DNA of 64,000 nt from Mumia sp050632745 (GTDB taxonomy: Bacteria > Actinomycetota > Actinomycetes > Propionibacteriales > Nocardioidaceae): positions 496,001 through 560,000 of the forward strand of contig NZ_JBODSD010000002.1 of NCBI RefSeq assembly GCF_050632745.1, in the 5' to 3' direction. Numbering within the stretch: position 1 is the stretch's first letter; each line of letters opens with the position of its first letter. Below the pieces are notes generated by a model. That model made no database searches and was not told the origin of the DNA. It saw nothing but the letters and a program-made list of their open reading frames with translations. Below are positions 46,544 to 55,704 of the stretch, one piece after another. The translations under genes were made by a program, and so were the position numbers.

Positions 46544-48946
46544 TCAGAGCTTCTCGACGGGCGCGTAGCGCAGCAGCAGCCGCTTGACGCCCTCGGACCC
46601 GAAGTCGACCGACGCCACGGCCCGGTCGCCGGCGCCCTCGACGGCCACGACGGTGCCGAGACCGAAGGTGTCGTGCGAGACGCGGTCGCCCGGCGAGAGG
46701 CTCGGGACGTCGCGCTTGGTCTTGCTCGCCTTGTCGGCCGTCGCCGACCGCAGCGGAGCCGCCGCCGTCCGGCGCGGCAGGTAGCCACCCGACCACGTCG
46801 TCGTGTCGGCCTGGGTGCGCTTCCAGTCGACCAGCGCGTCCGGGATCTCGTCGAGGAACCGCGACGGCGGGTTGTGCGACGGCGCGCCCCACGCGGAGCG
46901 GACCAGGGCCCGCGTGACGTAGAGACGCTGCTCGGCACGCGTCAGGCCCACGTAGGCGATCCGGCGCTCCTCCTCGAGCTCCTTGGGGTCGCCCATCGAC
47001 CGCATGTGCGGGAACACCGACTCCTCGAGCCCGGTGAGGAACACGACCGGGAACTCGAGGCCCTTGGCGGTGTGCAGCGTCATCAGCGTGACCATGCCGT
47101 CGCCGGAGTCGGGGATGGAGTCGGCGTCGGCCACGAGCGAGACACGCTCGAGGAAGGCCGCGACCGACCCCGGCTCGAGCACGTCGTCCTCGGTGTCGAC
47201 GGCGTCGGCCGCGAGCGTCGCGGCGTCGGAGACGAACTCGCGGGCGACGGCGACGAGCTCGGAGAGGTTCTCCACCCGGGCCTCGTCCTGCGGGTCGGTG
47301 CTGTTCTCGAGCTCGTCGAGGTATCCCGAGCGCGCGAGCGTCGCCTCAATGACGACGTCCACGGGCTCGCCGGAGGCCGCCATCTCCTGCAGGCCGGTGA
47401 TGGTCTCCACGAAGCCCGCGATCTGCTTGAGCGACCGGGTGGCGATGCCGGGCGCCTCCTCGGCCCGCTGGAGCGCCTCCCAGAACGTGATGCGGAGCCG
47501 GTCGGCGTACGCCCCGACGACGGCCTCGGCCCGGTCGCCGATGCCGCGCTTGGGCGTGTTGAGGATACGTCGCAGGGAGACGGAGTCGGCCGGGTTGACC
47601 AGCACGCGGAGGTACGCGATGGCGTCCTTGATCTCCTTGCGCTCGTAGAAGCGCACCCCGCCGACGACGCGGTAGGGCAGGCCGACGCGGATGAACACCT
47701 CCTCGAACACACGTGACTGCGCGTTGGTCCGGTAGAAGACGGCGACGTCGCTCGGCTTGGCGAGACCCTCGTCGGTGAGCCGGTCAACCTCGTCGGCGAC
47801 GTACTGGGCCTCGGCGTGCTCGTCGTCGGCGACGTAGCCGACGATCGCCTCGCCCTTGCCCTGTGCCGACCAGAGGTTCTTCTTCTTGCGGCCCTCGTTG
47901 CGCGAGATGACGGCGTTGGCCGCGTCGAGGATCGACTGCGTCGAGCGGTAGTTCTGCTCGAGCAGGATCGTCGTCGCGGTCGGGAAGTCGGCCTCGAACT
48001 CGAGGATGTTGCGGATGTTGGCGCCCCGGAACGCGTAGATCGACTGGTCCGAGTCGCCCACCACGAGAAGGTCGGAGTCGGGCTCGGTGCACAGCTCGCG
48101 GATGAGGACGTACTGGGCGTGGTTGGTGTCCTGGTACTCGTCGACGAGGACGTGACGGAACCGGCGGCGGTAGACGTCGGCGACGTCCGGGAAGGCCTGG
48201 AACAGGTGGACCGTCGTCATGATCAGGTCGTCGAAGTCCATGGCGTTGGAGGCGCGCAGGCGCTCCTGGTAGGCCGAGTAGGCCGACGCGTACGCCCGCT
48301 CGGTGTCGTTGTGCGCCTTGGACGCCGCCTGCTCGTGGTCCACGAGCTCGTTCTTGAGGTTGGAGACCCAGTTGAGCACTCCGCGCGGCGGGAACCGCTT
48401 GGGGTCGAGCTCGAGGTCGCGGCAGACCTGCGTCATCAGCCGCTTGGAGTCGGCGGCGTCGTAGATCGTGAAGGTGGACGAGTAGCCGAAGCGCTGCGCC
48501 TCCTTGCGGAGGATGCGCACGCACGCCGAGTGGAACGTCGACACCCACATCAGGCGCGCCCGCCCGCCGACGAGGTCCGCGACGCGCTCCCTCATCTCCG
48601 CCGCCGCCTTGTTGGTGAAGGTGATGGCGAGGATCGAGCCGGGGTGGACGCGGTGCTGCGAGATCATCCAGGCGATGCGCCGGGTGAGCACGCGGGTCTT
48701 GCCCGAGCCGGCGCCGGCGACGACCAGGAGCGGGCCGCCGGTGTGCGTGACGGCCGCGCGCTGCGGCTCGTTGAGCCCCTCGAGGAGCCGCTCGGCCTGC
48801 GCGGCGCGTCGCGCCTCGATCTCCTCGTCGCTGGGGCGGTCGTGACCGCCGCCACCGGGCTCGCCGAGCGCGGAGGCGGCGCGGGCGTCGCCGGGGCGGG
48901 AGCTGCCCGGCAGGCGGTCTGAGGGCACGGGGAACGAGAGGCTCAT
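46544..48946 (-). CDS. pcrA: ATP-dependent DNA helicase PcrA/UvrD
   Basis: Superfamily 1A 3'-5' helicase of 800 residues for repair and replication restart. Walker A GAGSGKT at 78-84, then ITFTNKAAAEM (Ia), VDEYQDTN (II), GDSDQSIYAFRGA (III), and VTLMTLHTAKGLEFPVVFL / AYVGLTRAEQRL (V-VI). The C-terminus carries the Tudor-like RNAP-binding domain (VSHDTFGLGTVVAVEG). ATG 48946 follows GGGAAG; long upstream readings are spurious. Confidence 0.96.
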   Translation of the reverse strand: MSLSFPVPSDRLPGSSRPGDARAASALGEPGGGGHDRPSDEEIEARRAAQAERLLEGLNEPQRAAVTHTGGPLLVVAGAGSGKTRVLTRRIAWMISQHRVHPGSILAITFTNKAAAEMRERVADLVGGRARLMWVSTFHSACVRILRKEAQRFGYSSTFTIYDAADSKRLMTQVCRDLELDPKRFPPRGVLNWVSNLKNELVDHEQAASKAHNDTERAYASAYSAYQERLRASNAMDFDDLIMTTVHLFQAFPDVADVYRRRFRHVLVDEYQDTNHAQYVLIRELCTEPDSDLLVVGDSDQSIYAFRGANIRNILEFEADFPTATTILLEQNYRSTQSILDAANAVISRNEGRKKKNLWSAQGKGEAIVGYVADDEHAEAQYVADEVDRLTDEGLAKPSDVAVFYRTNAQSRVFEEVFIRVGLPYRVVGGVRFYERKEIKDAIAYLRVLVNPADSVSLRRILNTPKRGIGDRAEAVVGAYADRLRITFWEALQRAEEAPGIATRSLKQIAGFVETITGLQEMAASGEPVDVVIEATLARSGYLDELENSTDPQDEARVENLSELVAVAREFVSDAATLAADAVDTEDDVLEPGSVAAFLERVSLVADADSIPDSGDGMVTLMTLHTAKGLEFPVVFLTGLEESVFPHMRSMGDPKELEEERRIAYVGLTRAEQRLYVTRALVRSAWGAPSHNPPSRFLDEIPDALVDWKRTQADTTTWSGGYLPRRTAAAPLRSATADKASKTKRDVPSLSPGDRVSHDTFGLGTVVAVEGAGDRAVASVDFGSEGVKRLLLRYAPVEKL

Positions 48947-49076
48947 CGTGCTTCCCAGCCTACGGGTCGCGGCGGACAACCTCGCCCCCGACGTACCGGG
49001 ACAACCCGGCCCGAACGTCACCAGCCGCGACCTACCCTTGACGTGGGGGCCGACCCCGAAGCAAGGAGGCGCCGAC

Positions 49077-49436
49077 GTGCGCATCGTCATCGATCCCGAC
49101 GCGAGCGAACCCCCGTACGAACAGGTACGGCGGCAGATCGCGTCGCAGGCCGCCGACGGCGTCCTGGGCCCGGGCACCCGCATCCCGACGGTGCGTGCGC
49201 TCGCCGAGGATCTGGGCCTCGCGGTGAACACCGTCGCCAAGGCCTACCGTGCCCTGGAGACCGAGGGCGTCGTGGAGACGCTCGGGCGCCGCGGCACGTT
49301 CATCCGCTCCTCGGTGCTCACCGAGGACGTGGCCCGCGCTGCCGGCGACGCGGCGGACGCGTACGTCGGCGAGCTGCGCCGTCTCGGGCTGGCGCGCACC
49401 GAGGCCGTACGCCTCGTCGAGGACCGCTGGCCGTGA
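49077..49436 (+). CDS. GntR family regulator, YtrA subfamily
   Basis: Short GntR protein (119 residues): an N-terminal winged helix (PPYEQVRRQIASQAADG; IPTVRALAEDLGLAVNTVAKAY) followed by two helices for dimerisation, without an effector domain, as in YtrA regulators that control adjacent ABC exporters. AAGGAGG precedes GTG 49077. Likely the repressor of the next two genes. Confidence 0.9.
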   Translation: MRIVIDPDASEPPYEQVRRQIASQAADGVLGPGTRIPTVRALAEDLGLAVNTVAKAYRALETEGVVETLGRRGTFIRSSVLTEDVARAAGDAADAYVGELRRLGLARTEAVRLVEDRWP

Positions 49437-49444
49437 GGCCCGCC

Positions 49445-49530
49445 AGGCCTGACCGTACGAGGCAGGCCTGACAGCCGCCGCTGTCAGCGGGCCGACGCCG
49501 CGGTGCGTGCGCTGACAGCGGCGCGACAGC
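49445..49530 (+). promoter_or_regulatory. Control region of ABC exporter with repeated CTGACAGC
   Basis: AGGCCTGAC occurs twice in direct repeat (49445-49453, 49464-49472). CTGACAGC-cgcc-GCTGTCAG (49468-49487) is a perfect 8-bp dyad, and GCTGACAGCG recurs at 49511-49520. Candidate operators for the YtrA-like regulator. Confidence 0.5.
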
Positions 49531-49551
49531 GCTCCCGCCGACGGTAGGAGC

Positions 49552-50517
49552 ATGAACGATGTGATCTTCGCCGAAGGGCTCACCAAGCGCTTCGGAGACA
49601 CCCAGGCTCTCGCCGGCGTCGACCTCGCCGTGCCGGCCGGGACGGTGCTGGGCGTCCTCGGCCCCAACGGCGCCGGCAAGACGACCGCCGTCCGCATCCT
49701 CGCGACGCTCCTGCAGGCCGACGGCGGTCACGCCACGGTCGCCGGGTACGACGTGGCCCGCCAGCCCGACGAGGTGCGCCGCGCGATCGGCCTCACCGGC
49801 CAGTACGCCGCGGTCGACGAGCAGCTCACCGGCCGCGAGAACCTCGTGCTCGTCGCGCGGCTGCTCGACCTCTCCCGGCGGGACGCCGCGCGCCGCGCGG
49901 ACGAGCTGCTGGAGCAGTTCGGGCTGACCGAGGCCGCCGACCGCCGTGCGCGGACGTACTCCGGCGGCATGCGCCGACGCCTCGACCTTGCGGCCAGCCT
50001 CGTCGGTCGGCCCCAGGTCATCTTCCTCGACGAGCCGACCACCGGCCTGGACCCGAGCAAGCGCGACGACATGTGGGCGGTGGTGCGCGAGCTGACCGAC
50101 GCCGGGACGACCGTCCTCCTGACCACCCAGTACCTCGAGGAGGCCGACGCCCTCGCCGACCGGATCACCGTGATCGACCACGGTCGCGTCATCGCCGAGG
50201 GCACCCCGCACGAGCTCAAGTCCCTCGTCGGTGGCCGCAGCCTGCAGGTCCGTCCGAGCGACCCGCGCGACCTCGGCGACGTCGCCGCGCTGCTCACCGG
50301 CATCGCCGGCCGCCCGGCCGACCAGCCGACGAAGGGCACCGTCGCCGTCCCGGTCGACGACGACCGCGTCCTCAGCACGGTCGTCCGCGACCTCGACGCG
50401 CGCGGCATCGCCGTCGCCGAGCTCGCGCTCGCCCTGCCCGACCTCGACGAGGTGTTCTTCGCCCTCACCGGCAAGACCACCTCCTCCCCCGCCACTCCCG
50501 AGAAGGAGCTCGTCTGA
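49552..50517 (+). CDS. DrrA-like ABC exporter ATP-binding protein
   Basis: ATPase of 321 residues in the daunorubicin-resistance (DrrA/CcmA) family. Walker A GPNGAGKT at 37-44, signature YSGGMRRRLDLAASL, Walker B VIFLDEPTTGLD, H-loop LLTTQYLEEAD; the C-terminal DrrA-type domain ends LDEVFFALTG. The stop overlaps the permease ATG (TGATG). Substrate unknown; drug, lipid or peptide export is possible. Confidence 0.92.
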   Translation: MNDVIFAEGLTKRFGDTQALAGVDLAVPAGTVLGVLGPNGAGKTTAVRILATLLQADGGHATVAGYDVARQPDEVRRAIGLTGQYAAVDEQLTGRENLVLVARLLDLSRRDAARRADELLEQFGLTEAADRRARTYSGGMRRRLDLAASLVGRPQVIFLDEPTTGLDPSKRDDMWAVVRELTDAGTTVLLTTQYLEEADALADRITVIDHGRVIAEGTPHELKSLVGGRSLQVRPSDPRDLGDVAALLTGIAGRPADQPTKGTVAVPVDDDRVLSTVVRDLDARGIAVAELALALPDLDEVFFALTGKTTSSPATPEKELV

Positions 50518-51317
50518 TGTCCGCCGCGACCCTCGTCCCCACGCGCGGGGACGCCGCACCTCTCCCGCTGGTCCGGCACGCCCTCGTGCTGGCCGGCCGG
50601 TCGGTGAAGAAGATGATCCGCACCCCCGAGCAGTTCATCGACGTGACGCTGCAGCCGATCCTGTTCATCGTCACGTTCGTGTACCTGTTCGGTGGGGCGA
50701 TCTCCGGCTCCACCCACGACTACCTGCAGTTCGTCCTGCCGGGTCTGATGGCGCAGACCGTGCTGTTCAGCACGATCGCGATCGGCGTGAACCTCAACAC
50801 CGACATCAAGGAGGGCGTGTTCGACCGGTTCAGGTCGTTGCCCATCCCCCGCTCGGCACCCCTGGTCGGCGCGGTCGCCGCTGAGGGGATCCGCTACACG
50901 ACCTCGATCGTGGTGACCCTCGGCTTCGGGTACGTCATCGGGTTCCGGGCGAGCACCAACCTGTGGTCGGTCGTCGCCGGCTGCCTGCTCGTGCTCCTGG
51001 TGGCGTGGGCGCTCTGCTGGATCGCGGTCTTCCTCGGCATGGTGCTGCGCGAGTCGGGTTCGGTGCAGGGCATCGGCTTCCTGGCGCTGTTCCCGCTGAC
51101 GTTCGGGTCGAGCATGTTCGTCGACCCCGACACGATGCCCGGCTGGCTCCAGGGCTGGGTCAACATCAACCCGGTCACGCACCTGACCGACGCGGTCCGG
51201 GGCCTCTTCACCGGCGGTGTCCAGACCGCGGACGTGGCCGTCACGCTCGGCATGGCCGGCGCGATCATCGCGGTGTTCGCCCCGCTGGCGGTGCGGGCGT
51301 ACCGCCGCAAGGCCTGA
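50517..51317 (+). CDS. ABC-2 type exporter permease (DrrB-like)
   Basis: Permease of 266 residues with six TM helices and the ABC-2 motif region (VLPGLMAQTVLFSTIAIG; GVFDRFRSLPIPRSAPLVG). The second half has the typical re-entrant segment before MPGWLQGWVNINPVTHLTDAVRGL. AAGGAG lies 8 nt before ATG 50517. Partner of the DrrA-like ATPase. Confidence 0.92.
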   Translation: MSAATLVPTRGDAAPLPLVRHALVLAGRSVKKMIRTPEQFIDVTLQPILFIVTFVYLFGGAISGSTHDYLQFVLPGLMAQTVLFSTIAIGVNLNTDIKEGVFDRFRSLPIPRSAPLVGAVAAEGIRYTTSIVVTLGFGYVIGFRASTNLWSVVAGCLLVLLVAWALCWIAVFLGMVLRESGSVQGIGFLALFPLTFGSSMFVDPDTMPGWLQGWVNINPVTHLTDAVRGLFTGGVQTADVAVTLGMAGAIIAVFAPLAVRAYRRKA

Positions 51318-51429
51318 CGTCTGGCTCGCACCCGGGGGCGCGGTCTGGCGCCTCGGTCGGTGCGCCCGGGGTCACCGTCGTCGGCGCGGTGACCACGGGC
51401 GCACCGACGCGGTGGCTATGGACCGTGGA

Positions 51430-54400
51430 TCACCCCGCCGGGAGGGCGAGCTCGAGGGCGTCCCCGCGCGAGAGCGCCGCCCCTTCGGCGAACAGCGCGT
51501 CGAACCGCTCCTGCCCGAGCGCCTCGGGGAGCGTACGGGTGAGGACGACGCCGTCGCCGTTGCCGCGGTCCTCGGCCCCACGGATCTGACGGGCCGCTCC
51601 GAGGCGCCGGGCCGCGAGCTCCGGCTCGCCGACGTGCGCCGCGTACGACGCAGAGGCCGTGGCCACCATCGCGGCGATCGGCATGTCCCGTGCCCGTCGG
51701 GACTCGGCCGCGGCGCGGTGCAGCGCGGCCCGCGCGGCGGAGGCGTCGTACGGGAGGAGCGCGAGGGCCGACACGCTCAGGGCGATCGCGCGGAACTGCG
51801 GCGCCCGGAACGCCGACGCGTCCCCGTCGAGCTCGGCGACCAGCTCGGACGCCAGGCGCCGTGCGGTCTCGGGGTCGCCCGCCCAACGCTCGAGGTCGAT
51901 CGCCGCCACCAGCGCGTACGCCTCGGTGTCGCGGTAACCCGATCTCCGGGCCTCCTCGGCGACCTCGGCCACCTCCTTGCGCAGCGTCGCGACGTCGGCG
52001 CCGTCGCCGGCGCGCGCGACGTCACCGATCCCGATCCAGGCGATCCGTGCGCGGAGCTGGCCGGCGTCGCGGTCGGCGCCGAGCTCGGTGAGGAGGGCCA
52101 GCGCCGAGCGCAGGTGGTCGCGGGCGGTGTCGAACTGACCCGCGCGCTCGTACGCCGCCGCGAGCGTCGACTCGCCCATCGCCAGCCCCCACCGGTCCCC
52201 GACCTCGCGGAACCCCTCGAGTGCGTCGGCGAGGTCGTCCTCGTCGCCGCGCGACGCGGCTCCCGCGTTGTCCTGCCACGCGAGCCGGACGAACCGCACG
52301 GCCGACCTCACCCATGGATCCGGGTGCTGGAGAGCTCCCGAGAGGTCGACGGTGCTCACGTCGGGGCGCCCGACCTCGTCCCCCATCGTCGAGAAGAGGT
52401 CCGCCGCGACGAGGATCACCGTGATGGTCGGTGCCTCGCGGTCGAGGCCGGGGTCCTGGCGCAGCGCGGTGATCCGTTCCACGAGCGCGGCCCGGCCGGA
52501 GTCGTGCGAGGCATCGTCGAGGCCGGCCACGAAGCGCATCGCCACGCACACCAGCTCCGGGGTCGGCGGCAGCGCGACGCCCATCGCGAGGGTGCGGGCG
52601 CAGAGATCGGCGATCTCGTCGTGCTGGCCGCGCAGCGAGAAGTACCAGGCGAGGTCGGCGGTGATCCAGGCCGCGGAAGCGCCGTCACCGGTGTCGATCG
52701 CGTACGACATCGCCGCGAGGATGTTGCCGCGCTCGTCGTCGAGCACGGCGAGGGCCCGGACCTGGTCGCGGCGGCGCAGCCGGGGCTCGAGCTCGTGGAC
52801 GAGCCGACGGAAGTAGGAGAGGTGGTCGCGGCGGACGTCGTCGGCCTCGCCGCGCTCGACGAGCTGGTCGACGCCGTACTCGCGCAGCGTCTCCAGCATC
52901 CGGAACCGGGGCTCGCCCAGGTTGTCGGTCACCGGCACCAGGAGCGACTTGTCGGCGAGCGCCGTCAGCAGGTCGAGCGCGGTGAGCTCGTCGGTCCCGG
53001 CGACCGCGGCGGCCGCAGGCACGGAGATGCCGGCCGGGAACACGGCCGCGCGCTCGGCGAGCGCACGCTCGGCGTCGTCGAGCAGGTCCCAGCTCCACTC
53101 GACCACCGCGCGCAGCGTCCGATGGCGCGGCAGGGCGGTGCGGCTGCCGCCGGTGAGCAGGCGGAACCGGTCCCCGAGGCGCGCCGCGACCTGGGGTGCG
53201 GTGAGGCTCCGCAGCCGCGCCGCGGCGAGCTCGAGCGCCAGCGGCTGACCGTCGAGGCGGCGGCAGATCTCGAGCACCGACGGCAGCGTCGTCTCGTCGA
53301 GCCGGAAGCCTGGCGAGGCCGCCTGGGCCCGCTGGACGAAGAGGTCGACGGCGCTGCGCCGGAGTGCCTCCGTCGGGGTCGCGCCGTCCTCGGGCACCTC
53401 GAGGGAGGCGACGGGTAGGACCACCTCACCGAGGAGGTCGAGGGGCTCACGGCTCGTCGCGACGACCCGAAGGGTGGGCACTGCCTGGAGCAGGTCCTCG
53501 GTCACCGCGGCGACGTCGGCGACGAGGTGCTCGCAGTTGTCCATGACGACGAGCGTCCGGCGGCCCGCGAGCGCGTCGATCAGGCGCGTGCGGTCGTCGG
53601 TGCGTCGTTCGTTGGGACGGTCCAGCACGACCACCTCGCGCAGGTCGAGCGCGCCGACGATCGCGTCGAGGAGCTCGGAGGGATCGGTGACGGTGGCGAG
53701 CTCGACGATCCACACGCCGTCGGGGAATCGCGACGCGAGGCGCGAGGCGGTCTCGACCGCGAGTCGCGTCTTGCCGGCGCCGCCCGGACCGACCAGGGTG
53801 ACGAGACGGTTGTCGCCGACCAGGGAGGTGAGCTCCGCGACGGTCGCGTCGCGGCCGACGAAGCTCGTCAGGGCGAGGCGCAGGTTGGTGCGGGGTCGTT
53901 CGGTCGCTGCCGGCACGGTGCCGACGTCGCCGCTGAGGATCCGCTGGTGGAGCTCCTGGGTGGCCGGAGCGGGGTCGAGCCCGAGCTCCTCGACGAGCCG
54001 GAGGCGGAGACGCTCGTACGCCGCGAGCGCGTCGGCGGTGCGGCCGGTCGCAGCGAGGACCCGCATGAGCGCGGCCCACAGGCGCTCGCGGTAGGGGTGC
54101 TCGTCGACCAGCGCCGTGAGCTCGGCGACGACGGCGCCCGCCTCGTACCGACCGCTGGCGATCTCGCTCTCGAGGCTGTCCTCGAGGACGACGAGCCGCC
54201 GCTCCTCGAGCGCGGTCATGGCGGGGAGGACGAACGGCGCGTCGTCGAGCCCCTCGAGCGCGCGGCCGGTCCAGACCGCGAGCGCCTCGCGGCGGCGGCC
54301 CTCGCCGGCGAGGCGCGTGAAACGGTGGGCGTCCACGTCGTCGGCCGCCACGGCGAGGCGGTAGCCGGCGCCGTTCGACGTCAGGACGCCGGCCGGGAGA

Positions 54401-54615
54401 CGGCTGCGGGTGCGCGAGACGACGGACTGCAGCGCGTTGTGCGCGTGGCGGGGAGGGTCCGCTCCCCACAGGTCGTCGACCAAGGTCTCGGTCGCCACGG
54501 CGTGCGGGGCCGCGAGAGCGAGCCTGGCCACGAGCGCACGGTTGCGCGGACCACCGAGATCGACCGCCTCGCCGTCGACGGTGACCGCGACGGGACCGAG
54601 GAGCTGCACCTGCAC
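51430..54615 (-). CDS. AfsR/SARP-type regulator: BTAD plus NB-ARC ATPase
   Basis: Large regulator of 1,061 residues. Order: OmpR-like DNA-binding domain (1-90; LGPVAVTVDGEAVDLGG, RNRALVARLAL), bacterial transcriptional activation domain (95-230; PYRERLWAALMRVLAATGR), STAND/NB-ARC ATPase with Walker A GPGGAGKT (276-283) and TLVVMDNCEHL, then a long TPR-like helical C-terminus. Such proteins activate secondary metabolism or stress genes. GTG 54615 (VQVQLLGPV) has CAGGAT 6 nt upstream. Divergent from the TrxB-like gene; no biosynthetic cluster is in view. Confidence 0.9.
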   Translation of the reverse strand: MQVQLLGPVAVTVDGEAVDLGGPRNRALVARLALAAPHAVATETLVDDLWGADPPRHAHNALQSVVSRTRSRLPAGVLTSNGAGYRLAVAADDVDAHRFTRLAGEGRRREALAVWTGRALEGLDDAPFVLPAMTALEERRLVVLEDSLESEIASGRYEAGAVVAELTALVDEHPYRERLWAALMRVLAATGRTADALAAYERLRLRLVEELGLDPAPATQELHQRILSGDVGTVPAATERPRTNLRLALTSFVGRDATVAELTSLVGDNRLVTLVGPGGAGKTRLAVETASRLASRFPDGVWIVELATVTDPSELLDAIVGALDLREVVVLDRPNERRTDDRTRLIDALAGRRTLVVMDNCEHLVADVAAVTEDLLQAVPTLRVVATSREPLDLLGEVVLPVASLEVPEDGATPTEALRRSAVDLFVQRAQAASPGFRLDETTLPSVLEICRRLDGQPLALELAAARLRSLTAPQVAARLGDRFRLLTGGSRTALPRHRTLRAVVEWSWDLLDDAERALAERAAVFPAGISVPAAAAVAGTDELTALDLLTALADKSLLVPVTDNLGEPRFRMLETLREYGVDQLVERGEADDVRRDHLSYFRRLVHELEPRLRRRDQVRALAVLDDERGNILAAMSYAIDTGDGASAAWITADLAWYFSLRGQHDEIADLCARTLAMGVALPPTPELVCVAMRFVAGLDDASHDSGRAALVERITALRQDPGLDREAPTITVILVAADLFSTMGDEVGRPDVSTVDLSGALQHPDPWVRSAVRFVRLAWQDNAGAASRGDEDDLADALEGFREVGDRWGLAMGESTLAAAYERAGQFDTARDHLRSALALLTELGADRDAGQLRARIAWIGIGDVARAGDGADVATLRKEVAEVAEEARRSGYRDTEAYALVAAIDLERWAGDPETARRLASELVAELDGDASAFRAPQFRAIALSVSALALLPYDASAARAALHRAAAESRRARDMPIAAMVATASASYAAHVGEPELAARRLGAARQIRGAEDRGNGDGVVLTRTLPEALGQERFDALFAEGAALSRGDALELALPAG

Positions 54616-54672
54616 AGCTCCATCCTGGCACCCTCGTCCACCGGATTCGCGCGCCTGCGGGCACCGACGGCA

Positions 54673-54691
54673 TCTTGCGCATCTGGCAAGA
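54673..54691. promoter_or_regulatory. Dyad between AfsR-like and TrxB-like genes
   Basis: TCTTGC-N7-GCAAGA is a perfect 6-bp dyad in the 129-base divergent region. Further TTGC/GCAA half-sites follow at about 54705. Candidate operator. Confidence 0.45.
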
Positions 54692-54744
54692 GTCCTTGCT
54701 CGCAACGCGAACGCCTCGCACAGTGGACCGCGGAGGTGGTCGAC

Positions 54745-55704
54745 GTGACCGAAGGATTGAAGGACGAGTACGACGCCGTCGTGGTCGGCGGAGGCGCGGC
54801 CGGGCTGAACGGCGCCCTGATGCTGGCGCGGTCACGACGGTCGGTCGTGGTGATCGACGCCGGCGCGCCGCGCAACGCGCCGGCCGACGGTGTGCACGGG
54901 TTGCTGGGGCACGACGGGCTCCCGCCGACGGAGCTGCTCCGGCGCGGCCGCGCCGAGGTACGCCGCTACGGCGGGGAGGTCGTGGACGGAGACGTCACGA
55001 CGGCGACCAAGGACGGCGACGGGTTCGCGGTCACGCTGGCCGACGGGCGTACGACGTGGGCGAGGCGCCTGCTCGTCACCACCGGGCTCGTCGACGAGCT
55101 CCCGGACGTGGCCGGGCTGCGCGAGCGCTGGGGGCGCGACGTCGTGCACTGCCCGTACTGCCACGGGTGGGAGGTGCGCGACCGGGCGATCGGCATCCTC
55201 GCGAGCGGCCCGGCGGCGGTCCACCAGGCGATGCTCTTCCGGCAGCTCAGCGACGACGTGGTGCTCTTCGCGCACACGACCGAAGGCCCTCCCGAGGACC
55301 AGGCCGCGCTGCTCGCGGCCCGCGGCGTCGACGTCGTCACGGGTGAGGTCGCCGCGCTCGTGATCGAGGACGACCACATCGTCGGGGTGCGGCTCACCGA
55401 CGGTCGGGTGGTGGAGCGCGACGTCGTCGCGGTCGGGGCGCGGATGAGGGCACGCTCAGGCGTCCTGTCCGACCTCGGTCTGCGCGCGGTCGAGCACCCG
55501 TCGGGGATGGGCGAGCACGTGCCGAGCGACGCCACGGGGCGTACGGACGTCCCCGGCGTCTGGGTCGCAGGCAACGTCACCGACCTCTCCGCCCAGGTCG
55601 GCGCGGCAGCCGCCGCAGGCGCGCTCGCCGGAGCGCACCTCAACGCCGACCTGGTGGCCGACGACGCCCAGCGGGCCCTGGAGGCGACGCGGCTGACGGC
55701 CTAG
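54745..55704 (+). CDS. TrxB-like FAD-dependent oxidoreductase
   Basis: Flavoprotein of 319 residues related to thioredoxin reductase. FAD motif VVVGGGAAGLNGALML (12-27), active-site Cys136-Pro-Tyr-Cys139 in HCPYCHGWE, and C-terminal FAD motif GVWVAGNVTD. The central NADPH-binding domain is GILASGPAAVHQAM, so the usual GxGxxA/G is altered and electron-donor choice is uncertain. Homologues often accompany mycothiol or bacillithiol-type regulators. GGAGGT precedes GTG 54745. Tail-to-tail with zwf. Confidence 0.87.
   Translation: MTEGLKDEYDAVVVGGGAAGLNGALMLARSRRSVVVIDAGAPRNAPADGVHGLLGHDGLPPTELLRRGRAEVRRYGGEVVDGDVTTATKDGDGFAVTLADGRTTWARRLLVTTGLVDELPDVAGLRERWGRDVVHCPYCHGWEVRDRAIGILASGPAAVHQAMLFRQLSDDVVLFAHTTEGPPEDQAALLAARGVDVVTGEVAALVIEDDHIVGVRLTDGRVVERDVVAVGARMRARSGVLSDLGLRAVEHPSGMGEHVPSDATGRTDVPGVWVAGNVTDLSAQVGAAAAAGALAGAHLNADLVADDAQRALEATRLTA

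Noticed and set aside
48947..49076. LexA/SOS box before pcrA
   Set aside because: No tcgaac-N4-gttcga type dyad in the divergent region.
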